Of a stretch of DNA of 64,000 bases, positions 39,301 through 46,100 are shown piece after piece. Positions within the stretch are counted from its first letter, which is position 1. Every line of letters starts with the position of its first letter. Both the position numbers and the translations under genes were made by a program. The stretch lies in the IMG/VR virus record IMGVR_UViG_3300038429_000587, positions 1 through 64,000 of that record; one strand, written 5' to 3'. Source of the DNA: a virus. The notes under the pieces are model-generated. The model was not told where the DNA came from and made no database searches. It saw nothing but the letters and a program-made list of their open reading frames with translations.

Positions 39301-39610
39301 TTATTTCGATACGCTGCTCTTCCCCAACAAGAACAAGCGGATTGCGCGTTATAGGGAAAAGCAGCTGATTCCGGATACGGTCGATTGGCTGATCGGTCCC
39401 TATTCCTCCATCACCCATACGATACAGACGGCCTTCAACGTAATTAGTGCGGCGACTATCGAAGAGGGCGATAAGAGATACCAGAAAGCAGCAAAGGCGA
39501 TTCTGGATTGGGGGAAGAAGGAGATACCGGCAGCGCGCCCAGCGTTAACCAGAATCGAACAGGAAGCCGGACTGCAGTCAGGATTTACCAAGTATCCGAT
39601 GGCGAGATAA
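30335..39610 (+). CDS. Giant polyvalent protein with protease and helicase domains
   Basis: A 3091-residue protein from a TTG start. Domains by motif: a DdrB/ParB-like region near residues 670-760 (LRAGQYDPGFLVSNDTAAQ then GRVMNGVRRLGML); a zinc metallopeptidase-like HEWFHAMH near 1222; an SF2/SNF2-type helicase with ATPTGTGKT near 1760, ADESD near 1850 and AVGRPWRYG near 2150; and a long helical region near 2680-2960 like the polyvalent-associated domain LPD38. Polyvalent proteins are thought to be ejected with phage DNA and protect it or reshape the host. Segment 33648-33692 contains hairpin-repeat DNA read as codons. Confidence 0.75.
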   Translation: MGTFRTIGDVDAFLNKTQKKAAPVAAASPARGAAPSMPEPAAVATGGPMDIGLVPKTEAAPKATIRSIADVDRYLTESQKGFGTQIKESLFGKKMEAPMAEPSIRAEDPGVVGRLWRDFMLAPTGTGKTLGEVKESIFNPVGRTNIQQQRVEDLQEKAYQQQYAGRGVAVRAAASLGTGVGRFVEGQTSPFQLALLFAGPAKAVAAEGAAGVFSPKLATLGKLAHFGFTSQMAMGAVDDSQQAVQEFRGGNWEKGIQLSVDGMVNALFAVSGTTHARAEETVRRSLESNSRQIYKSSWTKLTPEQKSNVVYEATRKMPFYRDLEKNVPSKKIYEQMAAANKAYSSYIEHAQEEGLRPPPGGEPEKLQELLLQKQASDADRATGNAFLGQKLDEEVARRAEEHRIELEKEHAAYKASEDAKREEEVRAKEEPPVTVVDRRSVSDAVSPQEREEVQASARHVLEEERARRMREKEEAGIGVTDRRSAAELNRTMQEEVEQRGKLETPAGQRYAAAHDRLTEMSEQIFPGAGPETVYERLRRKQREGFNLSREEEGFLGLHAQRETFERELLRDTKLRGATAADRQERNLDSLRTLAVNAERETDLQEASRTLRDQAGRAKSPDEADSLAKESLEAQEMAERLRTERSHEQIRRSLSAQPPEAGFEPLGAPVARLEGKNTWVDLPDGRALPAQYGAVRLSDLIRGEAETPKLRAGQYDPGFLVSNDTAAQYGPLTVLKDGRVMNGVRRLGMLEEALRGPDRDRILNEVEGQLWRFGIETGEGLDRSDPYVPVRILDAEPEDAQSVAILRSDLDRTTPIPEETELPSGVDKQKLPSGRIDTIVERLKEMPSGSTLGDLLSSREGHAILDEMVSEGVLDQHSAEEFLTESGELTEPGKSLLERIILGRAVDDQALLREMPQSVTDKLTYALPGLARLQEGPEDWQIGSHLKRALRDWAKIDPLRTALNEVGNPRDSIVDKFYRPHDYRLGGLIFQRRPAAPHPIREALARLFEQPHDRIETAFNDYADAMEARQDTHQSPNEAFNRQIGDRFEIEVLPQEWETAKPLPPSERAAIKEQEKPKPKVKPQTKEVAARKALVPPPPAPEPEAARPAVSERALRAPSEAQQDADRAVLESAIENGAVTPESLRKFFESDSRTKQHADLLMDIFSRVIPGAHNMSLEEYLADKISDFRRNPELAQKGATQFLDDGRVLIELGPKADVSTVLHEWFHAMHKYLSPEDRATIANFVGAEDPDLLSREHYEEAARAFEKYLASGKAPLEELETTFGKLKGIFRKIYEGIRNSPLSIRLSKEMRETFDRWFGLEAPAEEMQPLPEEKIKKPPNLREAEDLVWQKHEELEPQKDIPLSMFRLREASGLPEELFDEAIHSLRKQHRLFTTPYDKQEGAVYSPEHENNPMYGGAGWLIASTRRPEADWLPRSPEDLKEVSEKELAPPPESLTTITPEELEKSELKIKLNSTPLQERMAEARAKSFPDLDTAKAWMINNKGGLTVAEARQTPEGDVFVHFIPETPGTLFQEEPKSLGEMVRHVERLKKERERIGDPERRRILDREIGRWEGKIGTPEFGLFAPPTSEARIAPPPEDRPAEKPGQSLILFPEEISNESRRAADQRRAAVDDAARLQNAERAERLATGAERPQPIPADRPSLPGVSRPAAGTARVEERRNSFNRAGDVRVEPPQRLRTPAIVNSDQWRTRMIDLRMPEGLPAPSYKISDTTAALLSYPGQREIVESTMSTLQQFDGTVIATPTGTGKTFTALGVIKESFDPAKDRMLILTTSQEIIRQRNGWKDAGKRFFNLDVKDMPTDFTKAVEPGIYVTTYDTLMRRYNAGRYPWKMVIADESDEARNWWSSKTGRAVMRLSDASEKVVYLSATPFHLVQEYGYMTKLGLWKPNEFESFAKQFGARKTSDGRWIGGADPKQLIRLRKVMVERGQFVTMDKSYDGYSAQFAMVGLKESHVKDMRNAVQAFTEAERWFKMRGQSEKARAVRGVATTYLKNYLERSMLPQTIEMMKEARRQGWFPQLYVENLNERNDIYEFLEPVDKAMGGRLSQLLPPLPGVYEELVKAVGEEQIANFTGLDSPERRKALEDHNSGKKPFMLVTYGAGGRGVNTHDTSGVRPRMQFILGPPWSGMMLDQAVGRPWRYGTKSNVQAVFMATNAKPHVNMIAGKIAPRLESLRAAVSGVDGTDPLVRAMRDLRGAREELASFNLGGGQENKAQDFLQLDNRIPIKNYKEIKIDSAEGAKNKGMKYPGQVDDQPGVITLFQEEGKPKLPERFVSPEEAKAILMTREMMQSLADGENLPVAGEELNAITPGERKILADTVGPVVEASVEKPGEGDKSAIARQEAGNEITRILAAKRIGDVEATPQGWEMKVETPAAEAPKPEEGHVAPLYWMMSGRLNMERVTRQANVPEIGKELKRMHDDYLVRAHNYAGDFTHRFLQLMKESGVSLKGEEFRNFWLAKEGKAPPANARIAKAVEAATKLFEEAHREAAERGIYLKDWQDGKETKIYFEDFTAKPDYMPHRYSDTEKIRVTDPETGEKLTTTWGELTGGKIQEDRRKRIIAGLRKQSGMTAAQVEDWLQNRRRRVPLAGNIERARKADMPGYRMDAGAVLDYFHDLGEVLARQEVFGQDREKLDGVIARVPSAKGIQVLNTIFDGLLKPKPMDERTARWYSLIANTQVLSKMAFSAAKVPGHLALYPVVMEDFASLTRALFGFAFNFREMQERAIAAGALTEYAKSASMLEHSASLNLSSKFLGGVGFNWFYKMDRIVTNGAARSWMERYALPKLMENSKRSAHIRDQLRDKLMLSNEAIDAAIQRKRWTEQDLNRGSVAVTNRTLFTSSPAELPPNWRVRPDDPVAENMAQYLRVATILKGFTFKIANSIKENIIDEARKGNYRPIAYALVSFPAAAEAIKALSATAHTAVSAATGGGVAPAQKYLQDWEDLFDDPTVGKFIKRYVDDLGIGTAQEILSNYFDTLLFPNKNKRIARYREKQLIPDTVDWLIGPYSSITHTIQTAFNVISAATIEEGDKRYQKAAKAILDWGKKEIPAARPALTRIEQEAGLQSGFTKYPMAR
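33648..33692 (+). repeat. Hairpin-repeat element inside the giant gene
   Basis: Two AGCGA...AGCG units with GAGCGCTGCGCGCTC are embedded in frame in a linker of the polyvalent gene (residues about 1105-1120). This is the only clear case of the dispersed family inside a coding region. Confidence 0.65.
35184..35405 (+). CDS. Possible overprinted small gene inside the giant gene
   Basis: A 73-residue frame in +1 relative to the giant protein. It starts at ATG after GGAGGAGATC, a good ribosome site, and reads MNPDEQPTREEQQWMTLLGF with a balanced composition (several Trp, Leu, Tyr). In the main frame the same DNA makes an Arg/Ala/Glu/Pro-rich linker between protease and helicase parts. Either this is a real nested gene or chance; no homolog is recognised. 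Confidence 0.35.
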   Translation: MNPDEQPTREEQQWMTLLGFKTLKELNDWLQEPSDPNLYLRIGPAYPEFPALQQELRESRNEETASTGQETSE

Positions 39611-39818
39611 TGTATTCTTTTTCCTGATGTATCGATGGCTTAAAGTATTCAAAAGGGAAGTAAGCGCTATCGAGGTTCGCGTTTCGTGTAACATGTTGGG
39701 TAAAAACAAGATATTGCAATACGACTACAGAGGCTGGACAATGGAAATCTCCTCCAGAGGGAGGTTCGCGAAAACAGTAATTTTTCTTCTTTCTATTCAA
39801 TGCTTTACAAAGGTAGCA
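39611..39818 (+). other. Gap before CRISPR array B (leader candidate)
   Basis: These 208 bases separate the giant gene from the first repeat of array B. They are AT-richer than the coding DNA and contain a CCTC...GGGAGG hairpin near 39753-39766. A 67-codon frame from 39627 runs into the first repeat, lacks a ribosome site and is not credible. A CRISPR leader is the best guess. No clear -35/-10 pair was found. Confidence 0.4.
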
Positions 39819-40479
39819 GTTGCAGGCTAGCGAGAGATGATGGGTTTGCTGTAACCATCGTTGCTGTTCAAGAGATCGAAAGCGATGTGTTGCAGGCTAG
39901 CGAGAGATGATGGGTTTGCTGTAACCCAATGTGAGTCGAAAGCTTCGAAAGGAATCCGGCGTTGCAGGCTAGCGAGAGATGATGGGTTTGCTGTAACACG
40001 GCAGTGATGTGTTCGCTCTGTGTAGCATATAGGTTGCAGGCTAGCGAGAGATGATGGGTTTGCTGTAACGCGCTGTCCGAAGCCACTGGTCTGCTTCGTG
40101 GGTTGCAGGCTAGCGAGAGATGATGGGTTTGCTGTAACCACGGGCTGCCGCCGAGTTCTACCAGCTTGCCAATGGTTGCAGACTAGCGAGAGATGATGGG
40201 TTTGCTGTAACTTCGACAGCTGGGTCGGCTCGCTCAGCGTTCAGGGTTGCAGACTAGCGAGAGGCGATGGGTTTGTTGCGACCCTGCTCTGAAGTGAGTC
40301 TGAGTGCCCATCTGTCATGTTGCAGACTAGCGAGAGGCGATGGGTTTGTTGCGACCCTGCTCTGAAGTGAGTCTGAGTGCCCATCTGTCATGTTGCAGAC
40401 TAGCGAGAGACGATGGGTTTGTTGCAACACGGGTCTTCACGTGAGCCTGAGTGTCCGGAAGCGTTGCAGATTAGCGAGA
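39819..40479 (+). CRISPR. CRISPR array B, nine full repeats plus a broken one
   Basis: Nine 37-nt repeats start at 39819, 39889, 39961, 40033, 40102, 40175, 40246, 40319 and 40392, each beginning GTTGCAG(G/A)CTAGCGAGAG. A tenth at 40463 keeps only its first 17 bases. Spacers are 32-36 nt. The first five repeats share GGCTAG and ...CTGTAAC ends; later ones drift to GACTAG and ...TTGCAAC, the form used in array A. Spacers 7 and 8 are identical and spacer 9 is a diverged relative. Repeat 5' ends pair with the tracrRNA anti-repeat at 41495-41509. Confidence 0.97.
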
Positions 40480-40487
40480 TAATCCTC

Positions 40488-40516
40488 TTGACAATCATCC
40501 AGAAAAGAATCATTTT
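40488..40516 (+). promoter_or_regulatory. Possible promoter for the 40559 gene
   Basis: TTGACA at 40488-40493 with CATTTT 17 bases later. It begins just beyond the broken last repeat of array B. The -35 is perfect; the -10 is poor. Confidence 0.35.
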
Positions 40517-40558
40517 TATCTGAGTGGTAACACGATCCAACTTAGAAAGAGCTTCGCC

Positions 40559-40723
40559 ATGCAAAAAATGCTCGAATTTCTGTTTCCGCAATGGTTCTCC
40601 AGCAAACACAAGTGTACTTTATGTGGAACTGTTCGAGATAAGTCCACCATGATTCACGACGTAGATGGATGGTTCTGCAACGAGGAAGAAGCGAATAAGT
40701 TCTACCAGCTACGTCAGTGGTAA
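40559..40723 (+). CDS. Small zinc-finger-like protein
   Basis: A 54-residue protein (MQKMLEFLFPQWFSSKHKC...) with CTLCG and a later Cys (WFCNEEEANKFYQL), giving a possible zinc knuckle. It sits alone between CRISPR arrays B (rightward) and C (leftward). That place suggests a link to the CRISPR locus, but this is only positional. It could equally be an accessory gene. Confidence 0.5.
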   Translation: MQKMLEFLFPQWFSSKHKCTLCGTVRDKSTMIHDVDGWFCNEEEANKFYQLRQW

Positions 40724-40740
40724 TACCACGCTCAACGTCC

Positions 40741-41246
40741 CTATGGCCCTGCCTTGTTCTCTCGCTAGCCTGCAACGAGATCGCGATAATCCGGTTCAAG
40801 AAATTCCCTGTAACCAGCCTGCTTTCTCGGTAGTCTGCAACTATCGGCCAGAGGTACCCTCCCGCTCGCTTCCTGTAGCCCATCTCGCTTTCTCGGTAGT
40901 CTGCAACAAATTGGCTCATATCTGACATACACGCGCCCCTGTAGCTCAGCCTGCCTTCTCGTTAGTCTGCAACTTGGAGATCGGGATTCCAAGTTCTTGA
41001 CATCCTGTAGCCCTGCTTTCTTGCTAGCCTGCAATACCGGCACGCCATCAAACTCCTGTAATCCTGCCTTCTCGGTAGTCTGCAACGGGAATGGTTTGCA
41101 TTTCTTAGCGCGTAGACTGCACCTTCTCGCTAGTCTGCAATTGAGTCTGGCCGCTAAACCTGTCTTTTTGCCAATCTGCAACCATCTGCCTCGTCGCCGT
41201 TAGCTTCGCGTCTGCAATCGAAGCAGTGCCCGAGCCAAGCTGCAAC
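40741..41246 (-). CRISPR. CRISPR array C (leftward), repeats shrinking from 36 to 7 nt
   Basis: In minus sense the repeats are of type B, beginning GTTGCAGACTACCGAGAAAG. Full 35-36 nt copies lie at 40741-40776, 40807-40841, 40872-40907 and 40938-40973, with exact 30-nt spacers. Then come 32-nt copies (41004-41035, 41055-41086), a roughly 31-nt copy (41111-41141) and finally bare 7-nt units at 41176, 41212 and 41240. Transcription would run leftward, so the most decayed units are the upstream ones. Confidence 0.9.
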
Positions 41247-41310
41247 CCATTCATCAACTCTTGCTCACAGCTGGTATCTCTCGTATTGCAGTCAATTTTA
41301 CAAACCATAG

Positions 41311-41350
41311 AACGAACTGTGTAAAAAAAACAACGAACTGTGTAAAAAAT
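41311..41350 (+). repeat. Tandem direct repeat upstream of tracrRNA A
   Basis: AACGAACTGTGTAAAAAA occurs at 41311 and again at 41332, a 21-bp period (two helical turns). It lies between leftward array C and the rightward tracrRNA promoter, so it may be an operator controlling either. Confidence 0.6.
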
Positions 41351-41354
41351 ATAC

Positions 41355-41383
41355 TTGACATGGAATCGAAGATTTGGGATTAT
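41355..41383 (+). promoter_or_regulatory. Promoter of tracrRNA candidate A
   Basis: TTGACA at 41355-41360, a 17-base spacer, and GATTAT at 41378-41383. Transcription should begin near 41390, just before the first anti-repeat-like sequence. It has the same layout as the promoter at 46365. Confidence 0.7.
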
Positions 41384-41389
41384 CAATCT

Positions 41390-41586
41390 CAGCTAGTCTG
41401 CAAACACGAACCGGGAGCACGGAAAGTGGATCTATCCGCGAGTCTCAGGGAAACACGAGATCTGAAAGCCAGTCTGCAAAAAGAGTAAAGCTATTCGCTA
41501 GTCGGCAACATGTATATTTTTATACGAACAGGCAATGCGCGTGCGCAACCTGAGAACGGCGTCCTTCGGGACGCCGTTCTGTTTGA
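41390..41586 (+). ncRNA. tracrRNA candidate A
   Basis: An RNA of about 195 nt is predicted from the promoter at 41355 to the terminator. The key part, TCGCTAGTCGGCAAC at 41495-41509, pairs with the first 15 bases of array A and B repeats with one A-G mismatch. Next come a GTATA/TATAC hairpin, a TGCGC/GCGCA hairpin and a 12-bp terminator stem with TTCG loop (41553-41580). Two further anti-repeat-like stretches (GCTAGTCTGCAAAC near 41392 and CAGTCTGCAAA near 41470) lie upstream. This is the expected tracrRNA architecture for type II systems. The 5' end is inferred. Confidence 0.8.
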
Positions 41587-41611
41587 AGGAGGGAACAGTG
41601 TCGGTGTAGAG

Positions 41612-41935
41612 ATTGCAGGCTAGAGAACGGCTTGGCATCTCAGGAAATAATTCGCGTTGCAGGCTAGGGATAAATCGAGTGTGCGTTATTGATGACGGTT
41701 GCAGGCTACCGAGAAAGCAGGCAGGGCTACAGGGACAAAACGTATTCTTCCGTGCAGTTTCTAGTTGCAGACTACCGAGCTAGAGTAAGAGTGAGTTGCA
41801 GGCGTAGCTTTTTGATTCCGTATTGCAGACGAGCGGCGTACTTATGATCCTGGGTTGCAGACGCATAGATATTGTGGAACGCGGTATGGATCGGGTTGCA
41901 GACTTCGGTTGGTAGATGTTGCAGGCAGGCGCTTT
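41612..41935 (+). CRISPR. Minimal-unit cluster after tracrRNA A
   Basis: Rightward units start at 41612, 41656, 41698, 41764, 41795, 41822, 41854, 41895 and 41918. Only 41698 carries a full 36-nt type-B repeat; the others keep GTTGCAG plus at most GCTA or ACTACCGAG. Gaps between units are about 15-35 nt. It ends before the hairpin that holds the ribosome site of the 42017 gene. Confidence 0.75.
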
Positions 41936-42016
41936 CCTATTGAAAAATCGGGCTAAATCGGGCTAAATATCCATAGCGCGCTTTCACCCCTCTTCACTCG
42001 TAAGAGGGGAGCGCGA

Positions 42017-42244
42017 ATGCAAGCAATTTGGAATTTCATTCTTTCCCATCAAACAGCGATTTCTGTGGCTTTGTACTGGATTTGTGCGGGATCGGTGCGT
42101 TCGATGCCGGAACCCGCCGCCAATGGCAGTAAGTTCTATGCGTGGTTTTACGGCACAGTGCATTTCCTGGCCGCAAACTTCGACAAGATCGGCGTGGCCA
42201 AGGCCGCTATCGTGACGCCGAAGGCTTCCAGTGCCAGCGTTTAA
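42017..42244 (+). CDS. Small membrane protein, holin-like
   Basis: A 75-residue protein (MQAIWNFILSHQTAISVALY...) with one or two hydrophobic segments and the phage-typical stretch SMPEPAANGSKFYAWFYG. Similar short membrane proteins are common in phages and are sometimes called holins without proof. Its GAGGGG ribosome site pairs with CCCCTCTT in a hairpin at 41987-42009, so translation may be controlled. Confidence 0.55.
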   Translation: MQAIWNFILSHQTAISVALYWICAGSVRSMPEPAANGSKFYAWFYGTVHFLAANFDKIGVAKAAIVTPKASSASV

Positions 42245-42331
42245 GAAGTCACTGCTCGTTTGGCGGATTCCCTATCGCTCCAGGCTTTGTCTCCCGGTAG
42301 CAACCGTATCCCTACCCAAAGGAGCGGAATA

Positions 42332-42496
42332 ATGCCTGGATTTGAAAGCAAAAAGCAATGGAAGAAGTTCTTCGTCATGGAAAAACGCGGCGAACTCCCA
42401 AAAGGAGAAGCAAGAAAACGCGCCCATGAATCGAAAAGCTACCGCAGCCTGCCAACCAAGATAGGAAAACGAAAGAAACACAGCAGAAGCTACTAG
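42332..42496 (+). CDS. Small basic protein
   Basis: A 54-residue Lys/Arg-rich protein (MPGFESKKQWKKFFVMEKRG...) after an AAAGGAG site. The KQWKKFF...GEARKRAHESKSY pattern recurs in small phage proteins of unknown role. A terminator follows at 42518. Confidence 0.55.
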   Translation: MPGFESKKQWKKFFVMEKRGELPKGEARKRAHESKSYRSLPTKIGKRKKHSRSY

Positions 42497-42517
42497 ACAA
42501 ATCGGTGTAACAAACAA

Positions 42518-42546
42518 ACGGCCAGTGGAAACATTGGCCGTTTTAC
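42518..42546 (+). terminator. Intrinsic terminator
   Basis: Stem ACGGCCAGTG with CATTGGCCGT, GAAA loop, then TTTT. It closes the two small genes before array D. Confidence 0.8.
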
Positions 42547-42578
42547 GTTAACATCGTTTGGTCTAAAGAGGCAGAACG

Positions 42579-43079
42579 GTTGCAGGCTATGATGATTGTC
42601 ATTTGGTGTTGCAGACAGCGAGAAAGTAAGCATGCGATACAGAATAGACTGACATCACGATATGCCAACAGAAATAGCAGGCTAGCGAGAGGAAGTAGGA
42701 CTACAGGAAATGCGCCATTTGTAGAGTTTGCAGGCTACCGAGAAGCCATGGCTACAGGACTCAGCAAGAATTGCAAGCATAAATTTGCGTTGCAGACTAT
42801 TGGGAAAGCAGGCAAGCCATAGGGCGTTGCACGGGAAATGAGGCGTTGCAAGATTAGCGAGAAAGCAGACTGGGCTACAGGTTCGTAACCTAATATAACT
42901 TTGCTTGCACAGTTGCAGACTACCGAGAAAGCAGGCAGGGCTACAGGTTCGTAACCTAATATAACTTTGCTTGCACAGTTGCAGACTACCGAGAAAGCAG
43001 GCAGGGCTACAGGTTTGTTCCTGTCGCATGAACATATCTAATCGTTGCAGACTACCGAGAAAGCAGGCAGGGCTACAGG
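42579..43079 (+). CRISPR. CRISPR array D (type-B repeats) next to the cas9 3' end
   Basis: Perfect 36-nt repeats beginning GTTGCAGACTACCGAGAAAG lie at 42912-42947, 42978-43013 and 43044-43079, with 30-nt spacers. A 37-nt variant is at 42845. The spacers 42882-42911 and 42948-42977 are identical. To the left the units decay (42579, 42608, about 42674, 42726, 42789 and 42826). The last repeat ends 23 bases from the cas9 stop, and the array points into cas9 antisense. Confidence 0.93.
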
Positions 43080-43102
43080 AGGAATCTTGTAGCCCATTGA
43101 TT

Positions 43103-46100
43103 TTATTGGTGAGTAGCGACCTTCCGAGGCTGGAAAAGATCGATCTTGCCACCATTTGGATGGAGTTCTCCAAGTAAATCCACCTTGACCGGCGCCATGC
43201 CCATCTTGCGCAGGGCATCGACTTTCGGGGACCACCCTTCATGGGCTTTGTCGAGTTCGACAGCAGACCGGGTTTCATTGAGCGGCATGACGGTGACTTG
43301 TCCATTTGCCGCGATGCCGCGAATGCGATAGATGCCTGGGATGCAGACATCGTTTTCGTGCTCGCAATCGCGGTGTAACAAGATTAAGTCGCCGATCATA
43401 AGAGCGCACACAAACAGATGCTTATATTTGGCCCCTTTGGGCAGGCGGCCGGAGACGCCGTTGAGCGAAGTCAACCGTTCGTCGATCACCGGCTGCTTTC
43501 GATTACAGCGGGTTTTTGCTTCCAGCAGGGAAACGGTGCGGCTGACATAGCGTGGACCATTGGCATCGTCGATTTCGAAGACCTCCATGTGGTGATTGCG
43601 ATCATTGGCGACGTAGCGCTCGAAGCCTTCTTTGCCTACCTTGGTGACGGTAAGAGCCTTCCGGATGCGGGCGCGCCGGATAGGGACGGCAGGCCTTTTC
43701 CCGACCTGGATCGTCGGCCAGTTATTCGCAGCGGCGCAGGTAGAGAGATCCTCTTCCAGCGCGAGGAAATGGCGCAACACGGCCTCCCGAACGGGCTTGG
43801 AGACGATAGCTTCGATATCGCGTTTGCTCATGGCCGTGACCGGCTTACGGACGGTGACCCAGGAGCGGCCCTGCTCGTCGATCACCGGCTTGGAGTAATG
43901 CGTCTCCTGGTGTAAGGCTCCGTTGAGCTTCTTCTCGACCCGGATGGAAGGGACGATGCTATCGACTTGGGAGCGGATCGAGTCAATAAAATCCGGCCAA
44001 GGGGATTCGATGGCATTCGAATCCTTGCTATAGCGAGTCATGCGATGAAAGATCTCGTCGTCCAGGCAGGCGATAGCGATGGGATCGAGCGTCTGGGCGC
44101 GCCAGTCGTCGGGGAGTTCCCGGTAAAGGTCACTCAGCGCCCACTTGCGGCGCACCAAGGCTGTCAATGCGGAAGGGCGCCCACAAACGGCACGCCGCGT
44201 TACGCCTTGAGGGAGAAGAACGTCGCGCCCACCATAGAGCGTGCCGACTAACTCCATGGCCCACTTGGTGGCGAAGCGATTGTCGTTCATGGCGCGTTGC
44301 GTGTAGATCTCCAAGTCTTCGCGGGAGCGGACTTCGAAGCGATGCAATTTCTCGATGGCGAGGTCGCCTTTGAAGAGATCGACGCGGCGGAGGATGTCGT
44401 CGAAGAGGTCTTCGTTTTTCCCGTAGGCCTCATAGGGCGTGAAGTTACGCTTGACCGAGGCTAATTCCGGCGCGTAGATGAGCGTCTTATTCGAGAAGGA
44501 ATTGTCGGGATGGCGGTTGAAGGGAAGGATATTGGTCACCATCCAGTCGTCGCCGCGAAAGAGAGCATCGAAGGGGATCTTGTGGCCGGTATAAGGGCAA
44601 AAGCCATCGCACTCGTCCCATAATTGGACTTTTTCGATATCCGATCCGCTGACATTTTGTTTGGCGATGCCGGTAGCTTCGCTGACGCGCTCGCGCAGCT
44701 TGTCGCGGCTAGCCTCTCTCTGCTTATTGCCGATATGGATATTCTGACGTTCTTTCCGGCTGCGCCGCAGTTCGTTACCGAGTTCTATATGGATGCGATA
44801 CGGCTTGCCATAGCGGCGAACCAGGGCGTTGACAATTTTGCGGGTCTGCGTAAGGGAGCGTTCGACGGCAGGATTCGCCAGAGCGCGGAAGACCTCGCGA
44901 ACGGGAGGGATTTCTTCGTGGATCGGCTTGAAATGTACTCCCTCGCCGTACTCTCGTTCGACGGCCGTAGTGTAGCCGATGCCTTCGTTGAGGTGAGGCA
45001 TTAAGCGGGCGATCGCCTTCTTCGACAGAGAACAATAGCCCGATTCCGGCAACTCGCTGGCCCAGAGTTTTCCCTGCTCTTCGGTTAACAGATAGTGGCG
45101 CATGCCAGCGGTGACGAGCTGTTTTTCGGTTTCGGCGGCATTCCAGATATTGATGGTTTCCGCCTGTTGTTCGGGAGTCATCTTGAGCCATGCATCGCCG
45201 AAGACCTTGTAATGGTGGGCATAAGTGCGATTTCCGAGGATCTGTTTTTCTCCGGCGCGCTGGAAATTGAACTCCGAGGATTTCGGGAAGCCGAAGTGCT
45301 TTTTGACGGCGGTATAGGTGAGCTGGGGATTGACCTCCAGCAGCCGATAGAGGGCCTCTTTCTCCTCTTTGGTCAAGGGAGAGCCTTCGGCTTGGCCGAT
45401 GGGGCAAATACGCAGATCGTTGATGCGTTGCCGCATACGGAAACGCTGAGCCTCCATGCTGCACATCGGAGCGCGGCGTTGCTTAGGCTCGAACTCGCAG
45501 AAGCCGACGAGATGCTTTGCAGAGGCCAGCGGACGCTGGAAGAAGAGCAGCCGGTGAATCTGGCTTTTCAGCTGCGGGGTTAGCAAGTCTGGGTAATACT
45601 TGTGCTGTTTGGTCCAGATCTGCTCGAATTCGTCGAGATACATCTGACGCGAGGTCCAGCGGCGGCGGATCTTCACCTTTTGGGGATCGATTTTGGAGAA
45701 GTATTCGCCTAAGGTGCGAGCTTTCAGCTTCTGCATCTCCTGGGCGAGTTCGGAGATCCCTTGCTTGACGGCTCCCTCTTGGCCTTCTTTCTCCGGTTTG
45801 CGCCGGTTGGACTGATATCCGCGACGCTGCACAAGGTGATAGAAGATCCGGCCCAGCTCGAAGAGCTTGAGGCGGCGATCCAAGGCATCGGCGCGCAGGA
45901 TATAGGGCAGCTTGTTGTGAGGATGGCGATCCGCCAGAGCCTTTTCTAGCTCGCGCTCCAAATTATTCAACGTGTCGAGACGCTGTTTGGGGCTGCCATT
46001 GGTGCTGGCAGGCAAAAGTCCCTGCATCTGCAGCAAGGCGAAGAGCTCGGTTTCCCGCTCCAAGCGGCGCTCGCGTATCCGTTGCGACTGTTTTACCTGA

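Noticed and set aside
39627-39830. 67-codon frame before array B
   Set aside because: It lacks a ribosome site and ends inside the first repeat.
39951-39960. Ten-base seed match of array B spacer 2 with 50201-50210
   Set aside because: Ten-base matches are expected several times by chance; the rest of the spacer does not match.
39868-40141. Minus-strand frames across array B with repeated NPSSLASLQ or QQTHHLSLACN
   Set aside because: They are translations of the repeats and not genes.
40139-40174. Array B spacer sharing 13 bases (AGTTCTACCAGCT) with the 40559 gene
   Set aside because: A match of 13 among roughly 80 units and both strands of 64 kb is expected by chance.
42682-43350. 222-codon minus-strand frame with repeated SCSPACFLGSLQ
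   Set aside because: It is the translated type-B repeat of array D running into the cas9 shadow.
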